From assembly GCF_949987515.2 (NCBI RefSeq), contig NC_082693.1, forward strand, positions 16,240,994 to 16,304,993: DNA of 64,000 nucleotides, read 5' to 3'. Below, piece by piece: positions 1 to 10,580 of the stretch (position 1 is the stretch's first letter; each line of letters begins with the position of its first letter). Under the pieces are notes generated by a model that did no database searches, was not told the DNA's origin, and saw only the letters and a list, made by a program, of their open reading frames with translations. The stretch comes from Delphinus delphis (taxonomy: Eukaryota > Chordata > Mammalia > Artiodactyla > Delphinidae). A program made the translations under genes and the position numbers.

Positions 1-2532
1 CTGTTGACCCCACTGTCACATCCTCATTGAGTATGTCATCCAAAAGAGGGATGATGAGTTTCCTGCTGTATTCTCAGCTGGTAGGTGTGACATGATAAAG
101 TTGTATTCTTTGGGAGAGTCACACTTGAAAAAGCCATTAATAGGTAAGAGAGAGACCGAGAAGGTGGGAAAGCTAAAATTCATGGCATGTGAAATAATGT
201 GGAAGGAACTGGACACATTCAGCTCATAAAAGAAGAAAATGTGAAGATGTGAAGTTATTTTTAAATATTTAAAGGGAAAAGGGTGGTGATAACATATTAA
301 ATTATTTATGACCCCAAAGGGTAGTGGTAGAATTGCTGGATGAAGCTAAAATGTGACAGATTTTTTACTTCCTTTAGGAAGTTTATTTCTTGTATTCAGA
401 GCTTTCGTCTGACAGAATGGACTAATTTGAGAAATCAAGGGTTTCTAATCATAAGAAATACTTGAACATCTGCTAGGGAGTCTGTTTGATAGGAATGTTA
501 GAGAAGTGGGATAATTAATCATTGGTTGGATGTTTCGCTTGAATGACTTTCCAACCTACTGTTCTGTTTTTATTTATAAATCTAATTCAAAAATCGACAA
601 GAACCTGATTGCTAAGACGTGACACTTTGGCCAGCTTTTCTCAACTCTCTGATAAGAGTCATTTCTTTCATATATCAGATTTCTTTCACTACTGTGACTT
701 TGAAGTATCAGTCTTCTTTATTTCCATTAAGATATTGGATCTAGCCTGGATGAATTTAAATTTTCTTTTATTTAAAGTTTATTAATTTGAGGGAGAAGTG
801 TACTTCTGGAGTAAAAATTTTAATTACTAATAATATTAATAAAGATCATACTTTAAAAAAGTATTATTAATGTAAGTTGAGTTTTATTGGTTTTTTTTTT
901 TAAAGCCTAGTTTAGTTACTCTGTTTTAAAAGTAGATTACATGAAGCCAGGCCTTATTGCTAATAAGGAATATGACAGTGGGAATATCAGGGGTTTTGTC
1001 CTTAATTGTTGATTGCTTTGAATTTATGGTTTGGGAGAAGGGGAAAGAATGTCTCAATCCCACAGAAGAAAATCCTTTCCCAAGGTTTTCCAAAAATTAA
1101 TAGTAATTTCCTAGAGAACTAGATGATGCTTTAATTTTTTTAGACTTCATGGTACATTAGGAGATTTGAGTATGAATATATGCATCTAGAAGATAATATA
1201 TGGAATAAAATTCTGTCCCTTTATATTTAACAGTGAAAACTTTGACTACATGGGGAAGGGAAGTTCCTTTGAAAAAGAAGAGAAATAGTAAGATCAACCT
1301 TATATAACCCAGTAAATGGAAATGGAATTGTATTAATTTATTACATTAAATACACTGGGAATCAAGATAAAATAAAATATCGTGTGTAGGAATAGCAGAG
1401 AAGACTTCACATAGAAGTAGAGTGTGAAGGGGGCTAGACATTAGGTGGGAGGAGTTTTAAGCATTTGTTATGAGTGGGGGGATGGTATAAGGAGAGATGG
1501 GAATGAATCTAGCTGTGTTGGTCCATGTTGGGGGGAATAATCTCATGAAAGTGCAGGTGGCATGTTGCAATCAGTGAGAAATAATATTTATCAAAAGATT
1601 AGGTCAAAAGAGAGACCAGTCTCTTAATGAGAGACTTAATCATTGGGGAACAGAAGTAGGCCTTGATATATTTGGAAATAGGTATACATTATACTTCTTG
1701 AGTAGGGAATGCAGACGTTGACAGTTCTATTTAAGATTCTTTCTGAATCTTGTACATTGCTCCAGGCTGTAAAAGTTTCTGAAGTGCCACAGAAGGGACA
1801 ATTTGAAATACTGGTATATAATTGGACCCTCATAACTGGGTAACTTCTGTTGCAGATCAGATAAGATCAAATTCTTTGCTTTCAACAAAATTAAAGGCAA
1901 TCTAGTTGTGTAGTAAGAGGAACAAGAAGGTACAAATCCAGCACCCCTTTTAAAGGAAAAAATGGACAGATTTTGATATCACATTGAACATAAGAAGGGA
2001 AACCCAAGCTAGTGAATTGGAATCTGCAAGAAGATCTCAAAGTCTTCCAGAGGTACTCTCGCTCCTTCAAATCTATCCGGCTTACAATCCTTCTGATGAT
2101 TTCCTCTAGTTTTTAGGAGACGGCCCGAAGACCTGTGCCAGTATTCTCTCATAGTATCTAAATAATTTCACTGAACTGTCTTCCTATATCCCATCATTTT
2201 ATGTTTGCCTTCACAGTAGCCATATATCAAGAACTTAAATATTTATTCACTGGATGAAAAAATGAGAGAAGGAAATGATAGATTTATTTCCCACATCAAA
2301 TTTTAGTTACTAAACCATTTTGGTTCTTATTCTATAATGTCTTTCACTCTTTTCAAAGGTAATATTCTAGTCCATATCCTCTTTAATACTTCCTAATCTA
2401 TAGGAAGGTCTCTATTTGCCTCCTTACTTTGAACAGTTTCTTCTCCCAATCCAATCTGTATATTGTTTCCAGCTTCATATTTCTAAAGCACACTTATAAT
2501 TGTATTACTTCCTTGATCAAAAACTGTCTGTT
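1..2532. other. AT-rich non-coding DNA, no gene seen
   Basis: No ORF of convincing length or composition, no splice-bounded exon and no repeat that I can name. The one point of note is a segment around 1736-1920 that resembles a second segment at about 3003-3160 in the same orientation (see findings). Confidence 0.5.
1736..1920 (+). repeat. Diverged copy 1 of an unnamed two-copy sequence
   Basis: Shares an ordered series of blocks with about 3003-3160: GAATCTT, TTTGAAGTG or its near match, CAACTT/CAATTT, ATATTGGTGGTAATTGGACTCTAATAAC or its near match, and AAATTAAGG. The alignment needs only small indels. I could not match it to a known repeat family. Confidence 0.5.
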
Positions 2533-2754
2533 GGGACTTCCCTGGTGGTCCAGTGGTTGAGAATCTACCTTCCAATTCAGGAGATGTGGGTTTGATCCCT
2601 GGTCGAGGAACTAAGATCCCACATGCCGCGGGGCAACTAAGCCCCAGTGCAGCAACTACTGAGCCCACGCACCTCAACTAGAGAGCCCACACACTGCAAC
2701 AAAGAGCCCACATGCTGCAGCTAAGACCTGACACAGCCAAAAATAAATAAAAAC
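2533..2754 (+). mobile_element. CHR-type tRNA-derived SINE (older form)
   Basis: The element starts GGGACTTCCCTGGTGG and continues with an A-box-like segment and the B-box-like GGTTTGATCCC. A body of CAACTA/GAGCCCAC repeats leads into a CAGCCAAAAATAAATAAAA tail. This is the diagnostic layout of the tRNA-derived CHR SINEs of cetaceans and hippos. Its many differences from the sharper copies nearby suggest an older subfamily. Flanking AACTGT-type repeats are too degraded to call a TSD. It encodes no protein; short frames across it are incidental. Confidence 0.85.
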
Positions 2755-3002
2755 AACTGTTGTCCCCTGTTGCTAGCAGTCTTATAACTGGGTGCATGTG
2801 CCCCAGGAGATATACAAACACTTCCCAGGAACTTTCCAGGCATAGATAATTTTATGAGCATCAGTTTGTAGATTCTCAATTTTTTCAAATTGATCTGCCA
2901 TCTTTGGAGGTGTGGGATGCAAACTGTGGGTTTTCTTTTCCTATGACTTCTTTTACAACTGTCCCTTTCTCATCTGAAAACAGAAATGTCTGCCTTACAG
3001 GT

Positions 3003-3160
3003 CATCCTGAATCTTACACGTTAGCTCAAGTCATGAAATATTTGAAGTGTCGAAATAGGGGCAACTTAAAATATTGGTGGTAATTGGACTCTAATAACGT
3101 CTTCTCCTTGATTAGATAATATCTAATTCCTTACTTTAAAAAATTAAGGTGGATCCAGTA
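3003..3160 (+). repeat. Diverged copy 2 of an unnamed two-copy sequence
   Basis: Same orientation as the segment at 1736-1920, about 1.27 kb downstream, with the older CHR SINE lying between the two. It is either a local duplication or two members of an old interspersed family. Confidence 0.5.
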
Positions 3161-3589
3161 GAATTGTCAGATGATAGCTAAAAATAATTTTTGATGCTAG
3201 AGCATTGTGATTCTGGTGTATAATTCAAGAGTTCAAAGAATTGAGTGATATTTTTATAACAGAACTCCTTTTACTCTCATACTTATTTGTATAATATCTA
3301 GAAGTATCTATAAAAGCCAAAAAATAGAATTAGAATTGATGCAAATCTGCTTCTGTAATACGTGATATTCATCCATTGATGCATGAAATAAGCTTGTTTC
3401 TTTTAAAGGCCTCACCTTATTAAGGGATACATTTCCAATAATATTTTTACCTTTATATTTAATCATTTATTAAAATTTGTAAAATATTTGTTTTGATCAA
3501 TTGGGTACTGATAATCAGGGTAATGATAACTTAGTCTGAAATATTATTGTAAAATCACAGCCTTATAACAGGGAACAAATTAAATTCTA

Positions 3590-3624
3590 TTTATATATTA
3601 TATATATATACATATATATATATC

Positions 3625-3662
<38 letters not shown>
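3590..3662. repeat. (TA)n microsatellite with a short GT interruption
   Basis: About 70 bp of nearly uninterrupted TA dinucleotides with a TCTGTGTGTG break near 3623-3632. It lies directly at the 3' (tail) end of the minus-strand CHR SINE, so it probably grew from that SINE's A-tail. Confidence 0.9.
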
Positions 3663-3666
<4 letters not shown>

Positions 3667-3854
3667 TGGCGGTATGTGGGCCTCTCACTGTTGTGGCCTC
3701 TCCCGTTGCGGAGCACAGGCTCTGGACGCACAGGCTCAATGGCCATGGCTCCCAGCCGCTCTGCGGCATGTGGGATCTTCCTGGACCGGGGCACGAACCC
3801 GTGTCCCCTTCATCGTCAGGCAGACTCTCAACTACTGCGCCACCAGGGAAGCCC
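3663..3854 (-). mobile_element. CHR SINE, minus strand
   Basis: The reverse complement reads GGGCTTCCCTGGTGGCGCAG onward through the B-box, the CATGCCGCAGAGCGGCTGGG body and the ACCGCC 3' end. The usual poly(A) tail is replaced by a short T run and the (TA)n array to the left. Long frames on both strands across this stretch reflect its GC-rich body and are not genes. Confidence 0.92.
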
Positions 3855-3972
3855 TAAATATCTTTTTTTCTCAGAGAAATATGGAAGCTTTATCAATAAG
3901 ACTTTTGAGAATTTTAGGATAAAATTAAGTGGGAGAAGGGAATGGAAGCAGGAGTTGAAGAAAGAAAAAGAA

Positions 3973-4295
3973 GGCTTCCCTCATTGCTCAATGGTTAAGA
4001 ATCTGCCTGCCAATGGAGGGGATACGGGTTCGAGCCCTGGTCCGGGAAGATCCCACATGCCGCGGAGCAACTAAGCCCCATGTGCCACAACTACTAAGCC
4101 TGCACTCTAGAGCCCGCAAGCCACAACTACTGAAGCCCGTGCACCTAGAGCCCGTGCTCTGCAACAAGAGAAGCCACTTCAATGAGAAGCCCACGCACCG
4201 CAACGAAGAGTAGGCCCTGCTCACCGCAACTAGAGAAAGCCTGTGCGCAGCAACGAAGACCCAATGCAGCCAAAAATAAATAAATAAATTTTAAA
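3973..4295 (+). mobile_element. Long-form CHR SINE (CHRL-like)
   Basis: Starts GGCTTCCCTCATTGCTCAATGG, has the B box GGGTTCGAGCCC, then an extended body of repeated CAACTACT/GAGCCCGTGC units ending CCAATGCAGCCAAAAATAAATAAATAAA. At about 320 bp it is clearly longer than the roughly 195-bp CHR copies nearby. A-rich flanks at 3957-3972 and 4296-4311 match at 14 of 16 positions, a plausible but low-complexity TSD. Confidence 0.88.
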
Positions 4296-4535
4296 AAAGA
4301 AAGAAAAATAATGTAGAATTTCTGATTATTTAAGAAGAGTGTATGCAGATATTTTTAAGTGGATGATTGTGAATTACAGTAGACATTAAAAGAATGATGT
4401 AACGGTTTTTTTTAATGTCAGTATTTATGATATTGCTGGAGATTACATCCTTGCCACTATGTAAACTTAAGACAAAATACTGTAAAGAAAAAATTATGCA
4501 AGGAACTATATAGTTTTTAAAAATTCCTTTGGGGG

Positions 4536-4730
4536 GCTTCCCTGGTGGTGCAGTGGTTGAGAGTCTGCCTGCCGATGCAGGGGACACGGGTTCGTGCCCT
4601 GGTCCGGGAAGATCCCACATACCGCGGAGCGGCTAGGCCCATAAGCCATGGCCGCTGAGCCTGCGCTCCGCAGCGGGAGAGGCCACAACAGTGAGAGGCC
4701 CGCGTACTGAAAAAAAAAAAAAAAAAAAAA
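4536..4730 (+). mobile_element. CHR SINE with perfect TSD and A-tail
   Basis: The body runs from GCTTCCCTGGTGGTGCAGTG to GGCCCGCGTACTG, followed by a pure run of about 21 A (4710-4730). The flanks carry the same TTCCTTTGGGGG at 4524-4535 and 4731-4742; with shared A residues the duplication reaches about 17 bp. The intact tail, clean TSD and consensus-like body mark this as one of the younger insertions in the window. Confidence 0.95.
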
Positions 4731-5070
4731 TTCCTTTGGGGGTACTTGAGCAAAGATATTTAAAGACCCTGGAATAGAACCCAAAATCTTTAGTGTGGCA
4801 GTGACATTTCTGTCTACCTTTTCAATTTTCAGCTTTCTACTATTCTTCATCTACCTTAAATATTTCCAAACTCTCCTATTTTCTATACTTTCTATTCCTG
4901 GGAAATGGTCTACATTTTTCATTGTTTCTACATTGTCTCCATGTTGAATGGTCTTCTCTTCCCATTTTCCACTCTAAAAATCCTACCCACCTTTCAAAGT
5001 GCAGATCGAGAGCTTCTCTTCCCTGAGCTGTTCTTGGTTCTAGTCTTTGACGTTTTTGCCTTTTATCTTT

Positions 5071-5422
5071 TTTTAAAAAATTAATTAATTAATTTAGTTT
5101 TGGCTGCATTGGGTCTTCATTTCTATCTGTGGGCTTTCTCTAGTTGCGGCGTGTGGGGGCTACTCTTTGTTGCGGTGCATGGGCTTCTCATTGTGGTGGC
5201 TTATCGTTGCAGAGCTCAGACTCTAGGCATGTGGGCTTCAGTAGTTATGGCACGTGGGCTCAGTAGTTGTGGCTCATGAGCTCTAGAGCACAGGCTCAAT
5301 AGTTGTGGGGCATGGACTTCGTTGCTCTGCAGCATGTGGGATCTTTCCAGACCAGGGCTTGAACCCGTGTCCCCTGAATTGGCAGGCGGATTCTCAACCC
5401 CTGCACCACCAGGGAAGTCCCT
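5071..5422 (-). mobile_element. Long-form CHR SINE, minus strand, with TSD
   Basis: The reverse complement starts GGGACTTCCCTGGTGGTGCAG and ends in CCAATGCAGCCAAAACTAAATTAATTAATTAA. Flanks CCTTTTATCTTT (5059-5070) and CCTTTTACCTTT (5423-5434) form a 12-bp TSD with one mismatch. Its divergence suggests it is older than the element at 4536. Confidence 0.9.
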
Positions 5423-6288
5423 CCTTTTACCTTTCCTATGGCATTTTGACACTGCATCTGATATTATGGTTGTTTGTCTTCACATCTTAGAGGGCTACAT
5501 TTTAAGCTCTTTAAAGGCACAGCCATTCTTTTTTGGATCCCTGATGTTTCCTTTCACATAATGATTGTTCACAAGATATTTGTTATATGAATTAATATGT
5601 TTTATCCATAAGAAGTTTGTTTTTTTAAAATTTATTCTAAGTGTCTGTTCAGCCCAATTTTGGCTCTTGTTACTTTAATATACACAGCTGACCCTTGAAC
5701 AGCACAGGTTCGGACTGAGTGGGTTCACTTATACATGGAGTCCTTTTTTTCTTTCAGTAAATATATTGGAAAACTTTTTTGAAATTTGCAACACTTTGAA
5801 AAAACTCACAGATTAACCACGTAGCCTAGAAATATTTTAAAAAATTAAGAAAAAGTTAAATATCTTAATGCCTAAAATATATGTAGATACTAATTTATTT
5901 TATTGTATACTTCCATAAAACATATACAAATCTGATATAAAAAGTTAAAATTTATAAAAACTTAGGCACACAAACACTAACAGATTGTATATGGCACAAT
6001 TTTCAGTCGAGAGAAATATAAACAAACAAAAACAGTATTCATGAATGCATAAAATTAACTGTAGCACACACTGTACTACTGTACTAATTTCTTAGCCACT
6101 TCCTGTTGCTATTGCAGTGAGCTCAAGAGTTGCAAGTATCTGCTTAAAATGTCATGTGAGGCTAATCATGTCCATGTGAGCAGTTCATCTCTCCATTGGA
6201 TTGTGTATCACAGTAAAAAATGATCTCTCGAGGTTCTAGAGTATTTTTCATCATGTTTAGTGCAATAGCGTAAACGTTGAATAACACC

Positions 6289-7930
6289 ATGGGACCCATA
6301 CAACGTACCACTAGTGATGCTGGAGGTGTTCCCAAGAAGCAGAAAAAAGTCATGACGTTACAAAAAAAGTTGAATTGCTTGATATGTACCGTAGATTGAG
6401 GTCTGCAGTTGTGGTTGTCCACCATTTCAAGATGAATGAATCCAGTATAAGAACCTTTGTAAAAAAAAAAAAAAAAAAAAGGAAAGGAAATTCTTGAAAC
6501 TGTCACTGCAGCTACACCAGCAGACATGGAAACCTAGACTTTTTGTGAAATATAATTTTGTCTCATATTGAAAATGCAGGTTTTACGTGGGTGCAGGATT
6601 GCTTTAAGAAAGGCATACCTATAGACTGTGATATTATTTGAGAAAAAGCAAAGTCATTATATGACAATTTAAAGCAAAAGGAAGGTGAAGGATCTAAAGG
6701 TGGAGAGTTTAATGATAGCAAAGGATGGCTTGAAAATTTTAGAGTGATGTTCGGCTTTAAAAATGTCAAGATAACAGGAGAAACAACTTCTGCCAACCAA
6801 GAGGCAATAAATGAATTCCCAGATGCCATTAAGAAAAGAATTGAGGAGAAAAGATACCTGCTTGGACAGGTTGTTAATATAGACAAAAGTGCCCTATTCT
6901 GGAAAAAAAATACTACAAAGGACCACTTATTAGCTAGGAAGAGAAACGAGCCCTGGGATTTAAGGCAGGAAGGGACAGGCTAACCCTGCTGTTTAGTGCA
7001 GATGCATTGGGTTTATGATCAGGACTGCCCCTATCTGTAAAGCTGCTATTGCCCAAGCCTTGGAGGGAAAAAATAAACACCGGATGCTAGTCTTTTGATT
7101 GTACAAGAAGACCTGGACAACAAGACCCTTCTTCTAAATTGATTCCATCAGTGCTTTGTTCTTGAAGTCAGGAAGAACTTTGCCAAGTTAAGGGACTGCT
7201 ATTTAAAGAATATTTTAGGTACTGGACAATGCCCCCAGCCACCTAGAGCCCCATGAGTTCAACACCAAAGATGTCCAAGTGGTTACTTGCCCCCAGCACA
7301 ACATCTCTAATTTAGCTTCTAGTTCAGAGGGTCATAAGGACCTTTAAGGCTAATTACACATGATATTCTGTGGAAAGGATTGCCAATGGTATGGGATCAC
7401 ACAGAACATCATGAAAATCTGGAAGGATTATACAATTGAAGACGCCATTGTGGTGTTATGAACAAAACCCGAGTAAGCCATCAAGCCAGAAACAATAAAT
7501 TCCTGGTGGAGAAAACTGTCCAGATGTTGTGCATGACTTCATAGGATTACAACACAGCCAATCAAGGAAATCATGAAAGAGATTGTGGATATGGCAGAAA
7601 AGGCAGGAAGACGGTGAAGGGCTTCAAGATATCGATCTTGGAGAAATTCAGTAGCTAATAAACACCACACCAGAAGAATTAACAGAAGATGATTTGATGG
7701 AAATGAGTTCTTTCAAACCAATGCCAGACAATGTGGAAGAAGATGTAGAAGAATCAGTGCCAGAAAATAAATTGACATTAGACAGTCTGGCGGAAGGGCT
7801 CTGATTTTTCAAGACTGCTTTTGACTTCTTTTACGACATGGATCCTTCTGTGATACGGCTACTGAAACTAAACCATAAGGTGCAACGAAGGATTGGTACC
7901 ATAGAGAAACATTTTTTAGAGAAATTATAA
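6289..7930 (+). pseudogene. Tigger transposase pseudogene (CENP-B-like HTH plus DDE)
   Basis: The frame opens at ATG 6289 with a basic N-terminus and a helix-turn-helix region (residues KVELLDMYRRLRS are readable). It then runs into a 20-A tract at about 6461-6480, which breaks the frame. A later frame at 6744-6983 gives MFGFKNVKITGETTSANQEA and then VVNIDKSALFWKK, which lines up with the first catalytic-Asp motif of Tigger DDE transposases. Downstream, fragments such as FSADALGF, the KNFAK region and IRTFKANYT-like coding are recognisable only across several frames. Stops and indels are frequent; no active protein can be made. In life the enzyme would have cut and pasted Tigger elements at TA sites in the nucleus. 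Confidence 0.85.
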
Positions 7931-8689
7931 AGCAAAAAAAAAAAAAAAAAAATCAGCCAGAAATTATGGTGTATTTCTGTAAAGTTACACTGAATCTGCC
8001 TGCCTGCCCTTCCCCCTCCTCTGCCTCCTCAGACTGCACAACATGTAGATGATGAGGATGAAGACCTTCTTGATGATCCACTTCCACTTAATGAATGGTA
8101 AATAATCACCTTGCCATTCAGTTAATAACCTTGTCTGTTGTGTGTATGCGAGTGTCTTCCTGTGAAAATCTAATAACTGTAAGGCAAGAACTGTATGAGA
8201 TGTCCTTGTGTCGTCATTATCATTATCATCATCTTCATCCTGTAGACCATTGTGTGCTAGACCTGTATTGAAGTGTTTAGCCTATCCTTGCATAGGCGTA
8301 AGGTGAGTGATATTTAATACAGAATTAATAATGTGTTAGTTTTCTTACTGTTTTGTAAGTGCTTTCAAAGAATTACTGTACAGTAGCTTCTCTTGTAATT
8401 GGAGAAACTGTGTATCTGCCTACATCACTGGTAAGTGTTTTTTTAAAAACTGGTAACAATATTTCCAGTACTGTATTATGAATATGACTGTAATACTGTA
8501 TGCCATAAAATTTTTTATAGCAGTTCATTCATTAGTGTATAGGCTAAGCTACTGTGAAGCATTATATCTATTATACTAGGATATCCTAAAGCAATCATAT
8601 TGCTGTCTCTTCATTATTAATGCATGAATTGAACTGTTATGCCTGTAAATAAATACAAATTTCCTTTACACATTACCTTTTCATTTAAA

Positions 8690-8866
8690 AAAATAAATTA
8701 CATGTGATTTATAATATTAGTCTCAGGTGTACAACATAGTCAGTATATTTATAGATTATATTCCATTTAAAGTTATTACAAAATAATGGCTGTATTTCCC
8801 TGTGCTGTATGATATGTCCTTGTTTCATATTTATTTTATGCATAGACATTTGTATCTCTTAATGAT
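8690..8866 (-). mobile_element. L1 3' end fragment nested in the Tigger element
   Basis: Contains the L1 3' UTR landmarks, read on the plus strand, of a 'caggtgtacaacatagt' block, 'ttccctgtgctgta' and 'ttgtatctcttaatg'. These recur in the other L1 3' ends of this window. The flanking Tigger sequence continues on both sides, so this scrap inserted later. Confidence 0.6.
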
Positions 8867-8989
8867 TAGTAAGGCTTCCAGTCAATGGTAGGCTATTAGT
8901 AGTTACGTTTTTGGGGAGTCAAGTTATATGTGATTTATCAACTCAGTGGGAGTTGGCTCCCAGTCCCCAAGTTGTTCAAGGATCAACTG

Positions 8990-9344
8990 CGCGTTCCTTG
9001 AAATGCTAATAAAAAGTACAAACTGGTCTTTGAAATAGTGTCTATTTCGGCAATTAAAAGTATTTTTATCCTTGTATCGGATGCAAAGGAAGCTCCAGAG
9101 GTTTCGTTTTGCACTGGGTAGTAGGGTACAGAAAATTGCAAGTCAGTGTATAATCATGCCTTAACTGACAAGGTGTCGGTTAAGAATAATATATTAATGA
9201 ATGATAGTTAATCAGTTGCATTGTGGTTTATAAGTGACGAAGCAAAAACATCATCCACTGTTTCTCTCGAAGAACCTTGAAAGCGAAATAGGTTATTTAC
9301 CCAGGTCAAAGTACCACAGGTGAATTTCTCTTTAGCACAGTTCT
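8990..9344. other. No feature seen
   Basis: AT-rich spacer between two DNA-transposon remnants. Short frames only. Confidence 0.4.
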
Positions 9345-9494
9345 CCCTCAGTACCTGCCAGGGATTGGTTCCAGACCCCCCTCCTCCCAAAACCAAAATC
9401 CACGGATGCTCAAATCCCTTATATAAAATGGCATAGTACTGTGGGGCCTCCATGTCCATGGGTTTTCCATCTGTGGACACGGAGCGCCAACTGT
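9345..9494 (-). mobile_element. Tigger-like non-autonomous DNA transposon fragment
   Basis: The reverse complement starts CAGTTGGCGCTCCGTGTCC and contains TATAAGGGATTTGAGCATCC and CCAATCCCTGGCAGGTACTG. These are familiar blocks of short mammalian Tigger-related elements with a 'CAGTTGGCCCTCCGTATCC' type terminus. Only one terminus is clear. The 117-residue minus-strand frame over it is incidental. Confidence 0.6.
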
Positions 9495-10040
9495 ATGTCT
9501 CACAGCTGTTCACCTCTTCACACCTGTTGCTCCTTCTAAGAGGTTTTCTTAAAAGTGGCATCTGCCTCTAATTAGGTTGGTTAATTTTTTTCTCTTTATC
9601 TTGCCCCTCTTCTCCTTAATTCTCCTCAAATCTGTGTCTCTTTCTACAAAGGTCACGTGCAGGTGATTTTGAAGCTCATTTCTATAATTGTGTTTATTAT
9701 TGATAATGTACTGTGCTTTTGGGTGTGGGTAACACATGCTCATTTTTATTCCTGTTTCAGTGCCTGACTATAAAGGAGGACTGTAATGCTGAGACTGTTT
9801 GGAACTGTAATAGCACATGAGGAAAGAAAGACTTCTTTTGAGTTGGGTGCAGTTTGTGAAGGACTTACTCCCACCTACCCAGAATGTAGAAATATTCTTA
9901 GATTATCTTACAGATTACGTGAAAGTTATAAAGTAAGAAATGATTTGTATTATAGGACTTCAAGAAGTAAGAATATAATTTCTTCTCTGTCCTCATCCAA
10001 GATGATGGCATGTTGAGCATTAGCTGAAATGTAGGGAAAT
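9495..10040. other. No feature seen
   Basis: Non-coding. A 76-codon plus-strand frame at 9786-10016 shows no recognisable domain, and I do not support it as a gene. Confidence 0.4.
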
Positions 10041-10044
10041 GAAA

Positions 10045-10580
10045 TCATAAGTTAGCTCCTTATGACAGCAAATACGGCAACCGTTAGCTCCTCCCATCCC
10101 TGGAGGAACCAGTAGCTCCTCCCAATCGTGCCACTCCTCTCGTCCAAGGTGGGATCTTTTTGCCGCTCCCCCTGGGTCGTGGCTGACTTTGTAACTTGCT
10201 TTTACCAACAGAAGGGGGCAGATCTAAAAGTGTGCCTGTTCTGGGCTTGGGCTTAAGAGTCCTGGCTGTCTCTGCTATTCTTTTGAAGCCCTGAGCCACT
10301 AGGTGAAGAATTGCAGCTAGCCTGCTGGAGAGAGTGCGATGAGGTCAGCCTCCAGCTTTTTCAGCATCTCAGCTGTGGTCGCAGGCATGTGAGTGAAGCC
10401 ATCTTGGATTCTTGAGTCCTAGGAGAGATCCAGTTGACATCACGTAAAGCAGAGATGAGGCTATCCTTGCTGAGCCCTGCCCAAGTTATAGAACCATGAG
10501 CAAGTAAATGGTCGTTACTCTTTTAAGCTACTGAATGTTGAGGCAGTTTGTTATAACTGAATACACAACTGAATAAATAT
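10045..10580 (+). mobile_element. MLT1-type LTR (ERVL-MaLR)
   Basis: Diagnostic MaLR blocks occur in order: GACTTTGTAACTTGCTTTTACCAACAGAA, a GTGAGTGAAGCCATCTTGGA block, TATAGAACCATGAGCAAGTAAA, and a TTTTAAGCTACTGAATGTTGAGGCAGTTTGTTATA 3' end. These match mammalian MLT1 solo LTRs. The exact left boundary is not clear. It is an old, non-coding fossil. Confidence 0.8.

Larger units (their letters stand above)
5685..8989 (+). mobile_element. Tigger-family (pogo/Tc1 superfamily) DNA transposon
   Basis: Terminal inverted repeats are visible: CAGCTGACCCTTGAACAGC at the left end and, read on the other strand, CAGTTGATCCTTGAACAAC at the right end, matching at 16 of 19. The interior encodes a decayed CENP-B/jerky-like DDE transposase in the same orientation. 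The expected TA target duplication reads CA on the left and CG on the right, so it has decayed. A minus-strand L1 scrap near 8690-8866 interrupts the right arm, and the Tigger tail resumes at about 8868. Subfamily not assigned. Confidence 0.88.

Noticed and set aside
2540..2620. tRNA gene suggested by A and B box-like motifs in CHR SINEs
   Set aside because: The motifs belong to the tRNA-derived head of the SINE. No full cloverleaf with an intact anticodon arm and acceptor stem can be drawn.
3626..4074. Overlapping 98- and 148-codon ORFs starting in YIYIYI repeats
   Set aside because: They read through the TA microsatellite and CHR SINEs. Similar frames recur over every CHR copy on either strand.
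9786..10016. 76-codon ORF upstream of the MLT1 LTR as a gene
   Set aside because: No domain, no ortholog that I recognise and no exon signals.
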